NCBI GenBank assembly: GCA_009777725.1
Contig: WRLG01000012.1
Span: forward strand, 20,631 to 84,630
From: Oscillospiraceae bacterium
GTDB lineage: Bacteria > Bacillota > Clostridia > Oscillospirales > Ruminococcaceae
DNA length: 64,000 nt
Reading direction: 5' to 3'
Below the pieces are notes generated by a model. It was not told the DNA's origin. It searched no databases and saw only the letters and a program-made list of their open reading frames with translations. The stretch's first letter is position 1. The number at the start of each line of letters is the position of its first letter. The position numbers were made by a program, and so were the translations under genes. Of the stretch, positions 22,350-30,467 are shown one piece after another.

Positions 22350-24746
22350 TTATTTAAGCATCCAAATATCTCTGGCGTAATCCTCAACGCTTCGGTCTGC
22401 GGAGAAAATTCCCGCTCCGGCTATGTTATGCAGTGACATTCTGTTCCATTTATCCTTGGTTTTATAACATTCCGAAACATATTGCTGCGCCGATTGGTAC
22501 GCGTCAAAATCGGCAAGAACCATATAGGGGTCTTTAACGGTAAGCGAATCCGCGACCTCTTTGAATTCAAACCCGCTCACGCCGCTTCTCATCCGCGCAA
22601 CAGCCTTTGCGATAACGGGGTTGTTGCGGAGATATTCCTTAGGCTCGTAACCCCTTGCTAATCTGGTTACAGCCTCCTCCGCCGTCATTCCGAAAATAAA
22701 TATGTTGTCAATGCCGACTTGGTCTTTAATCTCGACATTTGCTCCGTCAAGCGTACCCAAAGTAAGCGCGCCGTTGAGCATAAGCTTCATATTGCCCGTA
22801 CCCGAAGCCTCCTTGCCCGCCAAGGAAATCTGCTCGGATACCTCCGCCGCCGGCATCAAAAGCTCGGACAGGCTCACGCAATAATTTTCAAGGAAGCAAA
22901 CCTGCAAATATTTGCTTACAACGGGGTTTTTCCTAATCTCCTCGCCCAAAGCCCATATGAGCTTTATGATTTGCTTGGCAAGGTAATACCCGGGAGCCGC
23001 CTTAGCCGCGAAAATATAGGTCTTGGGGTGGAAGTCTGCGTTCGGGTTTTCAAGTATATAATCATACTCGGCAATGATGTTGAGCAGATTTAAGTGCTGG
23101 CGTTTATACTCGTGCAAGCGTTTGACCTGTACATCAAATATAGCATCCGTGTTCAAGACTTGACCGAATTTTGATTTTACATATTTGGCGAATTTTTCCT
23201 TGTTTTCCTTTTTTATAGCCCCCAGCCTGTCTAAAACGTCCTTATCGTCTTCAAACTTAGTAAAACAGCTAAGGTCGGCGGCGTTTTTCTTAAAGGAATC
23301 TCCGATTTTTTCGTCCAAAAGCGCGGTAAGTCCTAAATTAGACTGCAAAAGCCATCTTCTGTAAGCAATACCGTTGGTGACGTTTTTGAATTTATACGGG
23401 GTGTTAAGATACTCGTTTTTGAAAACATCCTGCTTGATTATGTCCGAATGAAGCTTAGACACGCCGTTTACGCTGTGCGCCGCGCAGACGCAAAGCAACG
23501 CCATATGAACTTGATTATCCTGAATGATTGACATGCGTGAAACCTTACCCGCATCGCCGTAACGCTCCATAAGCTCCGCGCAGTAGCGGTTGTTGATTTC
23601 AACGATAACAGACAGTACTCTGGGGACAATCTGCTGAACCAGACTAAGCTCCCACTTCTCCAAGGCTTCGGCGAGAACGGTATGGTTGGTGTAAGCGAAC
23701 GTATTGGTCACGATGTGCCAAGCCTTATTCCATGAGTATCCGCAATCGTCTAAAAGGATTCTCATAAGCTCGGGTATGGCGAAGGTCGGGTGCGTATCAT
23801 TAATATGAATCGCCGCTTTTTCGTAGAGGTTATCAAGCGTGCCGTAAACGCTCATATGCCTGTCAACAATATCCCTGATTGAAGCGGCGCACATAAAGTA
23901 CTGCTGCCTCAGCCTCAGCGACTTGCCTTCAATCGTATTGTCGTTAGGGTATAAAACCTTTGAAATCGCCTGCGCTACGGCATTTTGGCTGAAAACCTGC
24001 GCGTAGTTGCCGTCATTATAAGCCTGTATGTCAAAGGTCGGGACAACCGCCCGCCACAGCCGCAGAACGGATATACCCTCGCCGTCATAGCCCGGGACAT
24101 ACATGTCATAGGGCTTGGCGATGACCGTGCTGTAATTCCTGTGAGCAACGTGGAAATGAGGTCCGTCCCAAAATTCGTGCAGTTCCCCGTCAAAATGAAC
24201 CTCTATGGACTTTTCTTTTTTGGAGACAAGCCATACATCTCCGCCCGGCAACCAGTTGTCCGGCAGTTCCGTCTGCCAGCCCTCCTCCAGCTTTTGTTTA
24301 AAAATACCGTATTCATAGCATATTGAATAGCCCATAGCCGGATAAGAAACGGTAGCGAGACCGTCAAGGTAACAAGCGGCAAGCCTGCCCAAGCCTCCGT
24401 TACCGAGCCCCGCGTCCGGCTCGTATTCGTAAATTCTGTCGAGATTAATGCCCCAGCCTTTGAGAACCTCTTGCGCCACGTCGTTAATTTTCAGATTAAA
24501 AAGAGCGGTTTTAAGGGAACGCCCCATTAAAAATTCCATTGAAAGGTAATAAACCTCTTTATTCCCCTCAGAATGGTTTTTGGTACGGAACTTCCTGCGC
24601 TTGTTACGTAAAAGCTCAACGACTACCGAAGACAAAGCCTTGTAAATCTGGTCATTTGACGCATCGTTTGACTTTACGCTAAAGTCAACCCACAGCTTTT
24701 CGGTTAATTTTTCCTCTAAAGCTTCCTTGTTCAGTGTCTGCCTCAT
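22350..24746 (-). CDS. glgP: Glycogen/maltodextrin phosphorylase
   Basis: PLP enzyme releasing glucose 1-phosphate from alpha-1,4-glucans, 798 residues, the usual bacterial length. Recognised blocks: NLIDRIYEYEPDAGLGNGGL-like WGINLDRIYEYEPDAGLG, YEYGIFKQ, INDTHP, VKRLHEYKRQHLN, and the PLP-lysine motif EASGTGNMKLMLNGALTLG in the C-terminal third. ATG 24746 has AAAGGAAGG upstream. No glycogen synthase or branching genes are nearby; the gene is transcribed alone behind its own promoter. Confidence 0.97.
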   Translation of the reverse strand: MRQTLNKEALEEKLTEKLWVDFSVKSNDASNDQIYKALSSVVVELLRNKRRKFRTKNHSEGNKEVYYLSMEFLMGRSLKTALFNLKINDVAQEVLKGWGINLDRIYEYEPDAGLGNGGLGRLAACYLDGLATVSYPAMGYSICYEYGIFKQKLEEGWQTELPDNWLPGGDVWLVSKKEKSIEVHFDGELHEFWDGPHFHVAHRNYSTVIAKPYDMYVPGYDGEGISVLRLWRAVVPTFDIQAYNDGNYAQVFSQNAVAQAISKVLYPNDNTIEGKSLRLRQQYFMCAASIRDIVDRHMSVYGTLDNLYEKAAIHINDTHPTFAIPELMRILLDDCGYSWNKAWHIVTNTFAYTNHTVLAEALEKWELSLVQQIVPRVLSVIVEINNRYCAELMERYGDAGKVSRMSIIQDNQVHMALLCVCAAHSVNGVSKLHSDIIKQDVFKNEYLNTPYKFKNVTNGIAYRRWLLQSNLGLTALLDEKIGDSFKKNAADLSCFTKFEDDKDVLDRLGAIKKENKEKFAKYVKSKFGQVLNTDAIFDVQVKRLHEYKRQHLNLLNIIAEYDYILENPNADFHPKTYIFAAKAAPGYYLAKQIIKLIWALGEEIRKNPVVSKYLQVCFLENYCVSLSELLMPAAEVSEQISLAGKEASGTGNMKLMLNGALTLGTLDGANVEIKDQVGIDNIFIFGMTAEEAVTRLARGYEPKEYLRNNPVIAKAVARMRSGVSGFEFKEVADSLTVKDPYMVLADFDAYQSAQQYVSECYKTKDKWNRMSLHNIAGAGIFSADRSVEDYARDIWMLK

Positions 24747-24796
24747 ATTATGCCCTTCCTTTCTACCGCAAAGATTGTAAAAATCTGCTATTATTA

Positions 24797-24825
24797 ATTA
24801 TACATAAAAATTAACCGCATTACAA
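24797..24825 (-). promoter_or_regulatory. Promoter of glgP
   Basis: TTGTAA, 17 bases, TATAAT on the minus strand, about 45 bases before the ATG. Because this promoter lies downstream of the 24920-24961 terminator, the RNA upstream is a separate transcript. Confidence 0.7.
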
Positions 24826-24919
24826 TTGGTATTTTAGACAAAATTAATTGTTTTTGGACTAAATATGCTACAAATTTAACTACAATTTACAATTTACAAT
24901 TTAATTATATGTAAATTTT

Positions 24920-24961
24920 AAAAAAATATCCGCGAATCGGTTTCCAGCCCGATTCGCGGAT
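24920..24961 (-). terminator. Strong intrinsic terminator of the candidate ncRNA
   Basis: 13-bp perfect stem ATCCGCGAATCGG/CCGATTCGCGGAT, 8-base loop, then a run of seven T on the minus strand. Confidence 0.9.
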
Positions 24962-25157
24962 TCTCCGGAGAGGATTTATATAAACATACTCAAACCGAAT
25001 TCTGTTATGACGACAGAAGCCATTAGCGAGCGTGAACATTCACGCTGACTCCATATAACAAAAACCGCGCTTGAATACGAACTACAATAATAATTTAACC
25101 TAAACCGCAAAAATTATTTAGGTTAAGTTATACCAAAATCACTTCCTCCAGTTCCTA
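24920..25157 (-). ncRNA. Candidate structured non-coding RNA, about 240 nt
   Basis: A stretch with its own promoter (25164-25191) and a strong intrinsic terminator, but no reading frame: the one good ribosome-site-like GGAGG near 25150 is followed by stops within five codons. On the minus strand it folds into successive hairpins: TTAACCTAAA/TTTAGGTTAA, AGCGTGA/TCACGCT, TTCTGT/ACAGAA, then the terminator stem. The 5' GGAGGA can partly pair with AATCCTC near the 3' end. I cannot assign a family; 6S-like or raiA-like RNAs are of this size, but I see no decisive motif. Confidence 0.5.
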
Positions 25158-25163
25158 TTTATA

Positions 25164-25191
25164 ATTATACATGAAATTTTCAAATATTCAA
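25164..25191 (-). promoter_or_regulatory. Promoter of the candidate ncRNA
   Basis: TTGAAT, 16 bases, TATAAT on the minus strand. A second hairpin upstream, GTTACAGTTTT/AAAACTGTAAC around 25201-25237, may terminate the solute-binding-protein transcript. Confidence 0.6.
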
Positions 25192-25289
25192 GAACAAAAC
25201 AGTTACAGTTTTAAATTTTCTTTTACAAAACTGTAACAGAACACCATAAAACCTGCGCCGTAAACGAAATTTCCAACAATTGTCAACCC

Positions 25290-26741
25290 TTAATCCATCC
25301 TCGAAGCAACGTCTTCAAGGAGCATAATCAGAGCACCGGCGTATTCCTCTCTTATGGAAGCCCAATCCGCGCCGCTTCTCATCGGTGCTCTCAAAGCCGC
25401 GTGGTCACCTCTGGTCGCACCCGTCAGCTCATCGAAGTCCGGCGAAATTCCGGCGGAAAGCTCTAAAACGGGGTTTAGCCTTGCAAGCTCGTTAATTTCG
25501 TTATTGGCGCGAATCATCTCATTTGACCATTGCGAATCCTCCTGCCTTTTCCTGTCGGCTATCGCTAAGGCGTTTTCGTCAAGCGATACCATAATGTTAC
25601 ATTCGGCAAGCAAAGCCGCGCCCAACGGGTTTGCCGCGCCCTTGCAGAGGACATAACCCTCCAGCCTTGCTCCTTGGAATTCCACGCTCCCCGCAGGGGA
25701 AGGCACGGGAGCAATCATGACATCGAGGGGGTCTATTTTAACGCGCCAAGTTGAGGGCGCACCATTTAACTGCCAAATCCCGCTTATGTAAAAAAGCTGC
25801 CTGCCCTCGCCCATAAATTGCGGCTGTTCATTATATTGAAAAAGCTCTCTTTGGAAAACAAGCCCGTCTTGAAAAAGTGCTCTCTGCCAAATCATAGCCC
25901 GCTCCAGTGTTCGGTCGTTGATATTGCAGACGAGCTTGTTATTTTCGTCCAGCCCCGCAAGGGGAACGCCGGCTGAGAGCATCAAGGCTTTTTCGGACCA
26001 ATAGCCGTCAAGACCGTGCTGGTCGTTTTCCGCATCGCAAAAATCCAGAAGCATACTTCTGAACATATCCCAATCCCATCTTCCCTGCCGCCAAAGTGAG
26101 TAGGGGTCTTCAAAGCCGTTCGCCTCAATCGTTTCTCTATTATAGATAACAACGGCTTCCGCTATAATTTGGGTCACAAGCTGATAATGGTTATCACCGA
26201 ATTTATATAGCTCCATGCCCCGTTTAACCTGCTGCCAAAGCGGGGAATCCATACTGATGTAAGGGTCTACCGGCTGGAACATGCCGTTTACGATTCCCCG
26301 AGGCAGATGCCCGGGGTCAGCACCCGGAAAAATATCAATCCCCTCGCCGCCTACCACCATTACCGAAAGGTCATTAAAGCGCGTATCCCAAGTAGTCGGG
26401 TAATACTCTACTATGCCGCCGTATTTCGCTTCAAACATTTCCAGCGCGACCGACCTGCTCTGCCCCGTATTATCGGGGTTCAAGTCGTAATGAGACAGCC
26501 ATTTCACCGTCTTATTCGTCAGCACCTCATCGCGGAGAGAATCCATGACGGAAGCTAAAATAGCTTCCTCCTCCGAGCTTAGGGTTTCCATATTTATCTC
26601 CACCGTTGCCGCAGTTGTAGTCGTAAACTCAATGGAGCTCTCGCTGTCGCCTCCGCAAGCCGCAAGAGTAAGCGCGGCTGACAGTACCGCCATTGCGGTT
26701 AAAGTCCGTTTATACTTGAAGTTTCTTTTAGTAGTCGTCAT
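25290..26741 (-). CDS. ABC transporter solute-binding lipoprotein (family 1 type)
   Basis: A 483-residue lipoprotein: signal KRTLTAMAVLSAALTLAAC with lipobox LAAC, then a Ser/Thr-rich linker and a periplasmic-binding-protein fold typical of carbohydrate importers (VKWLSHYDLNPDN, RFNDLSVMVVGGEGIDIFPG, VIYNRETIEANGFEDPYSLW, GRWDWDMFRSMLLDF). ATG 26741 has GGGAGG 8 bases upstream. No permease or ATPase genes are adjacent, so it must pair with a transporter encoded elsewhere. Sugar specificity cannot be read; the tryptophan-rich pocket region suggests an oligosaccharide. Confidence 0.88.
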   Translation of the reverse strand: MTTTKRNFKYKRTLTAMAVLSAALTLAACGGDSESSIEFTTTTAATVEINMETLSSEEEAILASVMDSLRDEVLTNKTVKWLSHYDLNPDNTGQSRSVALEMFEAKYGGIVEYYPTTWDTRFNDLSVMVVGGEGIDIFPGADPGHLPRGIVNGMFQPVDPYISMDSPLWQQVKRGMELYKFGDNHYQLVTQIIAEAVVIYNRETIEANGFEDPYSLWRQGRWDWDMFRSMLLDFCDAENDQHGLDGYWSEKALMLSAGVPLAGLDENNKLVCNINDRTLERAMIWQRALFQDGLVFQRELFQYNEQPQFMGEGRQLFYISGIWQLNGAPSTWRVKIDPLDVMIAPVPSPAGSVEFQGARLEGYVLCKGAANPLGAALLAECNIMVSLDENALAIADRKRQEDSQWSNEMIRANNEINELARLNPVLELSAGISPDFDELTGATRGDHAALRAPMRSGADWASIREEYAGALIMLLEDVASRMD

Positions 26742-26818
26742 TGCAAAAACCTCCCGCCGAAAACCCGTTACCGCAGGCGAACGCGCCCGACTGACAGGTT
26801 CAACTTTCTTATATATTT

Positions 26819-26847
26819 ATTATATACAAAAACTGCTTTAAAGTCAA
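26819..26847 (-). promoter_or_regulatory. Promoter of the solute-binding-protein gene
   Basis: TTGACT, 17 bases, TATAAT on the minus strand, about 70 bases before the ATG. Confidence 0.75.
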
Positions 26848-26886
26848 GGGGTATTGCAGATATTTCACGGCTAACGCATAAAAACC

Positions 26887-26915
26887 TTTACAAGGTTAAG
26901 AAGTTATGGTAAAAT
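26887..26915 (+). promoter_or_regulatory. Plus-strand promoter upstream of asp23
   Basis: TTTACA, 17 bases, TAAAAT. It would transcribe the 12-codon frame at 26939 and possibly asp23. Confidence 0.5.
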
Positions 26916-26938
26916 GAGGATGAAAGGGGAGTTTTACC

Positions 26939-26977
26939 ATGGCGAAAACTTCGCCGTCATTAGGCATGTTGCCTTGA
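26939..26977 (+). CDS. Possible 12-residue leader peptide
   Basis: ATG with AAGGGGAG 7 bases upstream opens MAKTSPSLGMLP and stops. It sits between a promoter and the asp23 promoter. The GGCGAA/TTCGCC hairpin overlaps its start region. It may be a leader peptide or the relic of a lost gene; nothing else supports it. Confidence 0.25.
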   Translation: MAKTSPSLGMLP

Positions 26978-27018
26978 ATTTGCTCAAAAAAATTTCCTCG
27001 CTTTTTAACAATTACCTA

Positions 27019-27047
27019 TTGTTTTTTACCAAAATATCTGTTATAAT
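27019..27047 (+). promoter_or_regulatory. Promoter of the asp23-nusB-xseA operon
   Basis: TTGTTT, 17 bases, TATAAT, 33 bases before the asp23 ATG. The rest of the 338-base gap 26742-27079 holds the two other promoters and the 12-codon frame. Confidence 0.65.
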
Positions 27048-27079
27048 AATCAAGAAGTATATTAAAAGGGTGGCTGTGA

Positions 27080-27448
27080 ATGAGAGCTATGCCTGAATTT
27101 CAGGAAAATACCGTGAAAATTTCGGAAGAGGTCATCGCGCTGATTGTCGAAGAGGCGATTATCGGCGTTGAGGGCGTGTATTCGCTTAGAAAATCAAAGC
27201 CGCTCCTTTCCGCGCTTTTTTCAAAAAACGCCGCATCGCCTGCTGTCGAAATCAAGGTAAGGGACGGCGCGGCGGAGATTACTGCGGCTATAGTCGTCAC
27301 CTGCGGTTGTAATGCGCGAAAGGTTGCAGAGCAGGTTCAGCTTAAGGTTAAGGACAATGTGCAGAGCATGGCGGGGCTTCCCGTTGCCAGAGTTAACGTC
27401 AAAATTGAGGATATTTTTTTTGAGGAGGCATCCGAGCTTCCCGCGTGA
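27080..27448 (+). CDS. Asp23/YqhY family envelope protein
   Basis: 122 residues of the Asp23 (DUF322) family: KISEEVIALIVEEAIIGVEGV, then VEIKVRDGAAEITAAIVVTCG and MAGLPVARVNVKIEDIFFE. In Bacillus the family member YqhY lies next to nusB and the acetyl-CoA carboxylase genes and influences fatty-acid supply; the same position next to nusB is kept here, without accBC. AGGGTGG lies upstream of ATG 27080; a second ATG three codons in is possible. First gene of the operon with nusB and xseA. Confidence 0.9.
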   Translation: MRAMPEFQENTVKISEEVIALIVEEAIIGVEGVYSLRKSKPLLSALFSKNAASPAVEIKVRDGAAEITAAIVVTCGCNARKVAEQVQLKVKDNVQSMAGLPVARVNVKIEDIFFEEASELPA

Positions 27449-27462
27449 AAGGACAGTCTGAA

Positions 27463-27900
27463 ATGAAAAGAAGCGAAATAAGGGAAGCCGCTTTTTATCT
27501 CACCTTTGAACGGCTCTTTTATAACGGCTATGAAAATGCCGAGGATATGCTGATAGACGCTACGAACGAGGCGGATATATTCGATGTGCCGCCCGATGTT
27601 GAAGCTCTGTTTAAGGGCGTTTCCTTAAAGGCAGAGGAATTAGACGGGATTATTGCACGGTACAGCGAGAAGCGGCAGGTAAGCAGGATTGCTAAGGTAA
27701 GCCGCGCAATATTGCGGCTGGCACTTTATGAATTTTTATATGATGATAAAGTCCCCGGAAATGTTGCTATCAGCGAGGCTGTTTTGCTTGCGAAAAAATT
27801 CGCCTTGGAGGGCGATGTGCAGTTTATTAACGGGGTTTTGGGCGAATTTTCCAGACAAACAGAGGGTTTGGAAAAGGTGCAGAACGGGAGCGTATCATGA
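27463..27900 (+). CDS. nusB: Transcription antitermination factor NusB
   Basis: 145 residues, all-helical RNA-binding protein that joins NusE on boxA of rRNA leaders. Motifs: RSEIREAAFYLTFERLF at the N-terminus, RISRIAKVSRAILRLALYE-like VSRIAKVSRAILRLALYEF, VAISEAVLLAKKFALEGD and FINGVLGEF. ATG 27463 is taken because AAAGGA lies 9 bases upstream; GTG 27445 would overlap the asp23 stop. It overlaps xseA by four bases (ATGA), so the genes are coupled. Confidence 0.95.
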   Translation: MKRSEIREAAFYLTFERLFYNGYENAEDMLIDATNEADIFDVPPDVEALFKGVSLKAEELDGIIARYSEKRQVSRIAKVSRAILRLALYEFLYDDKVPGNVAISEAVLLAKKFALEGDVQFINGVLGEFSRQTEGLEKVQNGSVS

Positions 27901-29012
27901 GCGTCTTAACTGTTTCGCAATTAAACAGATACATTTCGTTTACCTTGAAGGAGGATAAAAAACTTCGCGGCGCGCTTATATGCGGAGAGATTTCCAATTT
28001 AAACCTCCATACCAAAACGGGGCATATATTTTTTACGTTAAAGGACGCGGAAAGTGCCGTCAAGGCAGTCATGTTCAGCGGCGCGGCGGCGCGGCTGAAC
28101 TTTGAGCCCCGGCAGGGGATGAGCGTGATTATATCCGCCGATGTTCGCGTATATGAGCGGGACGGCGTTTACCAGCTGTATGTAAACGACATGCAGCCGG
28201 ACGGATTGGGCGCGCTTTACCTAGCCTGCGAACAGCTGAAGCAGAAGCTTTTATACGAGGGGCTTTTTGATGAAGAACGAAAAAAACCGCTCCCGTCCTA
28301 TCCCGAAAAAATAGGAATCGTCACCTCGGCGGACGGCGCGGCTTTGCAGGATATTCTGAACATTTCAAGCAGGCGTTACCCCCTAGCCGAGGCAGTGGTT
28401 TTCCCCTGCTTGGTGCAGGGCGCGGGCGCGCCGGAATCAATTTGTGCGGCTCTTGATGCGGCGGATGAATCCGGCTTGGATATTATCATAGTCGGCAGGG
28501 GCGGCGGCTCATTTGAGGATTTGGCGGCGTTTAACAGCGAGGCTCTGGCGCGGCGCATAGCCGCCGTGAAAACCCCCGTAATATCAGCCGTAGGGCATGA
28601 AACGGACGTAACAATATCAGACCTAACGGCGGATTTGCGCGCCCCGACCCCCTCCTCCGCCGCCGAGCTTGCACTCCCCGATATAGGGATTCTTTACGGC
28701 GGGTTGCACGCGCTTGAAAGAAGGCTGAAACAGTCAATAACCGCCTGCATAGCAAGCAAGGCTCACGTGATTGCCGCGAAAGAAAAACAGCTTAACTACC
28801 TTATATCAGCCCAAAAAAAGCTTGCGGAGGGGCAGGAGAAGCTTACTGCCGAGCTTGAAATAGTAAAAACCGAAAAGGAGAAGCTTGCCCTTGAACAGTG
28901 TGCGGAGATTTTCAAAAACGGCGAACGAATCAGCTCTGCCAAATCGCTTAAAAAAGGCGACTTGCTTACCGTAAAATTCCCCGATGGCGAAATACAAGCC
29001 GCGGTTTTGTAA
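27897..29012 (+). CDS. xseA: Exodeoxyribonuclease VII large subunit
   Basis: Single-strand exonuclease subunit, 371 residues. The N-terminal OB fold (TVSQLNRYISFTLKED, LRGALICGEISNLNLH) and the catalytic core (IGIVTSADGAALQDIL, IIVGRGGGSFEDLAAFNSE, VISAVGHETDVTISD, RAPTPSSAAEL) are intact. The C-terminal coiled coil is short: total length is some 70-80 residues below the usual 440-460. Overlaps nusB by ATGA. Its partner xseB, normally the next gene, is 2.4 kb further on beyond an accessory insert. Confidence 0.95.
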   Translation: MSVLTVSQLNRYISFTLKEDKKLRGALICGEISNLNLHTKTGHIFFTLKDAESAVKAVMFSGAAARLNFEPRQGMSVIISADVRVYERDGVYQLYVNDMQPDGLGALYLACEQLKQKLLYEGLFDEERKKPLPSYPEKIGIVTSADGAALQDILNISSRRYPLAEAVVFPCLVQGAGAPESICAALDAADESGLDIIIVGRGGGSFEDLAAFNSEALARRIAAVKTPVISAVGHETDVTISDLTADLRAPTPSSAAELALPDIGILYGGLHALERRLKQSITACIASKAHVIAAKEKQLNYLISAQKKLAEGQEKLTAELEIVKTEKEKLALEQCAEIFKNGERISSAKSLKKGDLLTVKFPDGEIQAAVL

Positions 29013-29020
29013 TGTATAAT

Positions 29021-29299
29021 TTATAAAGCCCCCGCTTGCTTTAACAAAAAAACGCTGTAACTAAAGGCTCTTCTAAACGCGTATTCGGTTTCTCTGTTAT
29101 ATACGCAGGTCATAAGGTCAAAGCACTCGTTGACGAATGAGAGTTGACTAGGTGTAAACTCGCCTTCACAATCGACATACATTCGGTCTATTTTTTCCTG
29201 CCAAAGCTTATATTCCCCCGTTTTGTGGTATTCGCATGTAGTCAAACATACCAACTCGGCGATAAACTCATTGAGGGCTTCTGTGATTTTTTCTTGCAT
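29021..29299 (-). CDS. DUF6809-like small protein
   Basis: 92 residues, MQEKITEALNEFIAELV then LWQEKIDRMYVDCEGEF and a helical C-terminus. It resembles the small uncharacterised proteins I know as DUF6809, common in accessory regions of gut Clostridia; function unknown. ATG 29299 has AAGGAGG upstream. It is transcribed against xseA, ends 8 bases from the xseA stop, and has a consensus promoter covered by a long inverted repeat, so it is probably regulated by the neighbouring XRE protein. Confidence 0.65.
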   Translation of the reverse strand: MQEKITEALNEFIAELVCLTTCEYHKTGEYKLWQEKIDRMYVDCEGEFTPSQLSFVNECFDLMTCVYNRETEYAFRRAFSYSVFLLKQAGAL

Positions 29300-29329
29300 G
29301 GTTTTTTCCTCCTTTATTGTTATATATTA

Positions 29330-29358
29330 ATTATAATTCACAAAAAGCAAATTGTCAA
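29330..29358 (-). promoter_or_regulatory. Promoter of the DUF6809-like gene
   Basis: TTGACA, 17 bases, TATAAT on the minus strand, overlapped by the 29340-29378 inverted repeat. Confidence 0.8.
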
Positions 29359-29378
29359 TACGTGAATTTGCTTTTTGT
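29340..29378. promoter_or_regulatory. 14-bp-arm inverted repeat, probable operator
   Basis: Arms ACAAAAAGCAAATT and AATTTGCTTTTTGT, 11-base spacer, spanning the -35 box and spacer of the DUF6809-like promoter and lying 50 bases before the XRE gene at 29428. A good candidate binding site for that regulator. Confidence 0.6.
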
Positions 29379-29427
29379 ATTATTCTACAAAAAAATATAT
29401 AGGATTTGTCTATTATTGAGGTGTATA

Positions 29428-29637
29428 ATGTTTAGATTAAAAGAAATTAGGGAAAGCAAGGGCATTTTGCAGAAAGATTTAGCTGTAAACTTAAACATTA
29501 ACGCAAGTACTCTTAATCAATACGAAAACGAAAAAAGACAGCCAAACTTTAAAACATTATGCGCGATTGCGGATTATTTTGATTGTTCGATAGATTACCT
29601 GTTGGGTAGGACGGATAATCCTAATGTTAATCGTTAG
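29428..29637 (+). CDS. XRE-family transcriptional regulator 1
   Basis: 69 residues, essentially one Cro/C1-type helix-turn-helix: FRLKEIRESKGILQKDLA, LNINASTLNQYENEKRQPN, then CAIADYFDCSIDYLLGRTDN. ATG 29428 has GAGGTG 5 bases upstream; the frame extends upstream but that part overlaps the operator and is not protein-like. The tail DNPNVNR and the DNA after the stop recur at the end of the second XRE gene (30320-30364). Likely regulates its own divergent region. Confidence 0.85.
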   Translation: MFRLKEIRESKGILQKDLAVNLNINASTLNQYENEKRQPNFKTLCAIADYFDCSIDYLLGRTDNPNVNR

Positions 29638-29650
29638 AACACAGCAAGCG
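29613..29650. repeat. Direct repeat at XRE gene 3' ends, copy 1
   Basis: GGATAATCCTAAT then GT(T/G)AATCGTTAGAACAC and AGCAA, also at 30321-30364, where a six-base CCTAAT duplication is added. Both copies cover the last codons and stop of an XRE gene. Confidence 0.8.
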
Positions 29651-29667
29651 CATAAATAACGTAATGA

Positions 29668-29824
29668 TTCGGGCGACCGGGGCGGTCGCCCCTACAAAGA
29701 ATTTCCACCTGTGCAATAGGTCAGAATTTCACCCTGTAGGGGACGGGCTTGCCCGTCCCGCCGCCGCACACACAAAAAACACATCACGTCGCTATTGGCG
29801 GGACAGGCAAGCCTGTCCCCTACA
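29668..29824. repeat. Dispersed palindromic repeat, copy A
   Basis: Three palindromes in a row: GGGCGACCGGGGCGGTCGCC, then after TTTCCACCTGTGCAATAGGT the block GGGGACGGGCTTGCCCGTCC, and GGGACAGGCAAGCCTGTCCC. Each arm set is flanked by GTAG/CTAC. Related copies lie at 35485, 36549, 57246 and 63943. The frame read across it is not a gene. The remainder of the 29638-29985 gap holds only an AT-rich promoter region for the next gene. Confidence 0.85.
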
Positions 29825-29985
29825 TATCAATGCGCTTTTAGAAAAAAGCATATTGAATTTTGATTGATTATGGTGTATAATAGAAATGTGGTAAAATTAT
29901 TATGTTAATTATATTATAATACTCATATAGAAATTTGTCAATACCTATATAGGAAATTTTGTGTAGAATTTATTGGAGTGATTTT

Positions 29986-30351
29986 GTGCGAATTGGACAA
30001 AATGTTTTGAATTTGCTTAAAGAACAATCAAAAAAACAATCTGAACTGGCTGAATATTTAAATATTCAACCAAGTACAATAAACGGCTGGCGGCAAGAAA
30101 ACAGAAATCCATCGTCAGAATTAATAATTCCTATTTGCGAATTTTTAGCTATATCTCCTTATTATTTACTAACAGGAAAAGAGCAACCGCCCAATATACA
30201 AGAAGAAACCGCTAACGAGCCTTTGAACGATGATGAAAAAAATCTAATTGATATTTACAGAAGTTTGGACGATGAGAGTAAAATTGTTGTCAAGGCTGAA
30301 GCCGTTAAGGAACGTCGCAGGGATAATCCTAATCCTAATGTGAATCGTTAG
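29986..30351 (+). CDS. XRE-family transcriptional regulator 2
   Basis: 121 residues: helix-turn-helix RIGQNVLNLLKEQSKKQSE, YLNIQPSTINGWRQENRNPS, ISPYYLLTGKEQ, then an acidic stretch and a helix DDEKNLIDIYRSLDDESK. GTG 29986 is preceded by GGAG at 7 bases. The C-terminus VVKAEAVKERRR is followed by DNPNPNVNR, borrowed from the XRE 1 tail repeat; the same VVKAEAVKERRR codons recur 1 kb on, followed by KELSE and a stop, right before xseB. The original C-terminus therefore appears to have been swapped. Confidence 0.85.
   Translation: MRIGQNVLNLLKEQSKKQSELAEYLNIQPSTINGWRQENRNPSSELIIPICEFLAISPYYLLTGKEQPPNIQEETANEPLNDDEKNLIDIYRSLDDESKIVVKAEAVKERRRDNPNPNVNR
30289..30321. repeat. 33-bp direct repeat, copy 1 (end of XRE 2)
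   Basis: GTCAAGGCTGAAGCCGTTAA and the following 13 bases match 31327-31359 with one mismatch. The two copies bracket the rpn gene. Confidence 0.85.
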
Positions 30352-30467
30352 AACACAGCAAACGAATTTTTATTTCAAACTGTTGTGTCTGTTATGCTAT
30401 GTGTTAAGCCTTTGGGGGTTAAAATAGAGACATAATACATATATGCTTAATAAAGGAGGCTGTATTT

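Noticed and set aside
24880..24905. Short ACAATTT tandem repeat near glgP
   Set aside because: Only three units and no structure; typical of AT-rich spacers here, like the CAATTAA runs near 57100.
29664..29867. Plus-strand 67-codon frame
   Set aside because: It reads through the dispersed palindromic repeat; the protein is just the translation of palindromes.
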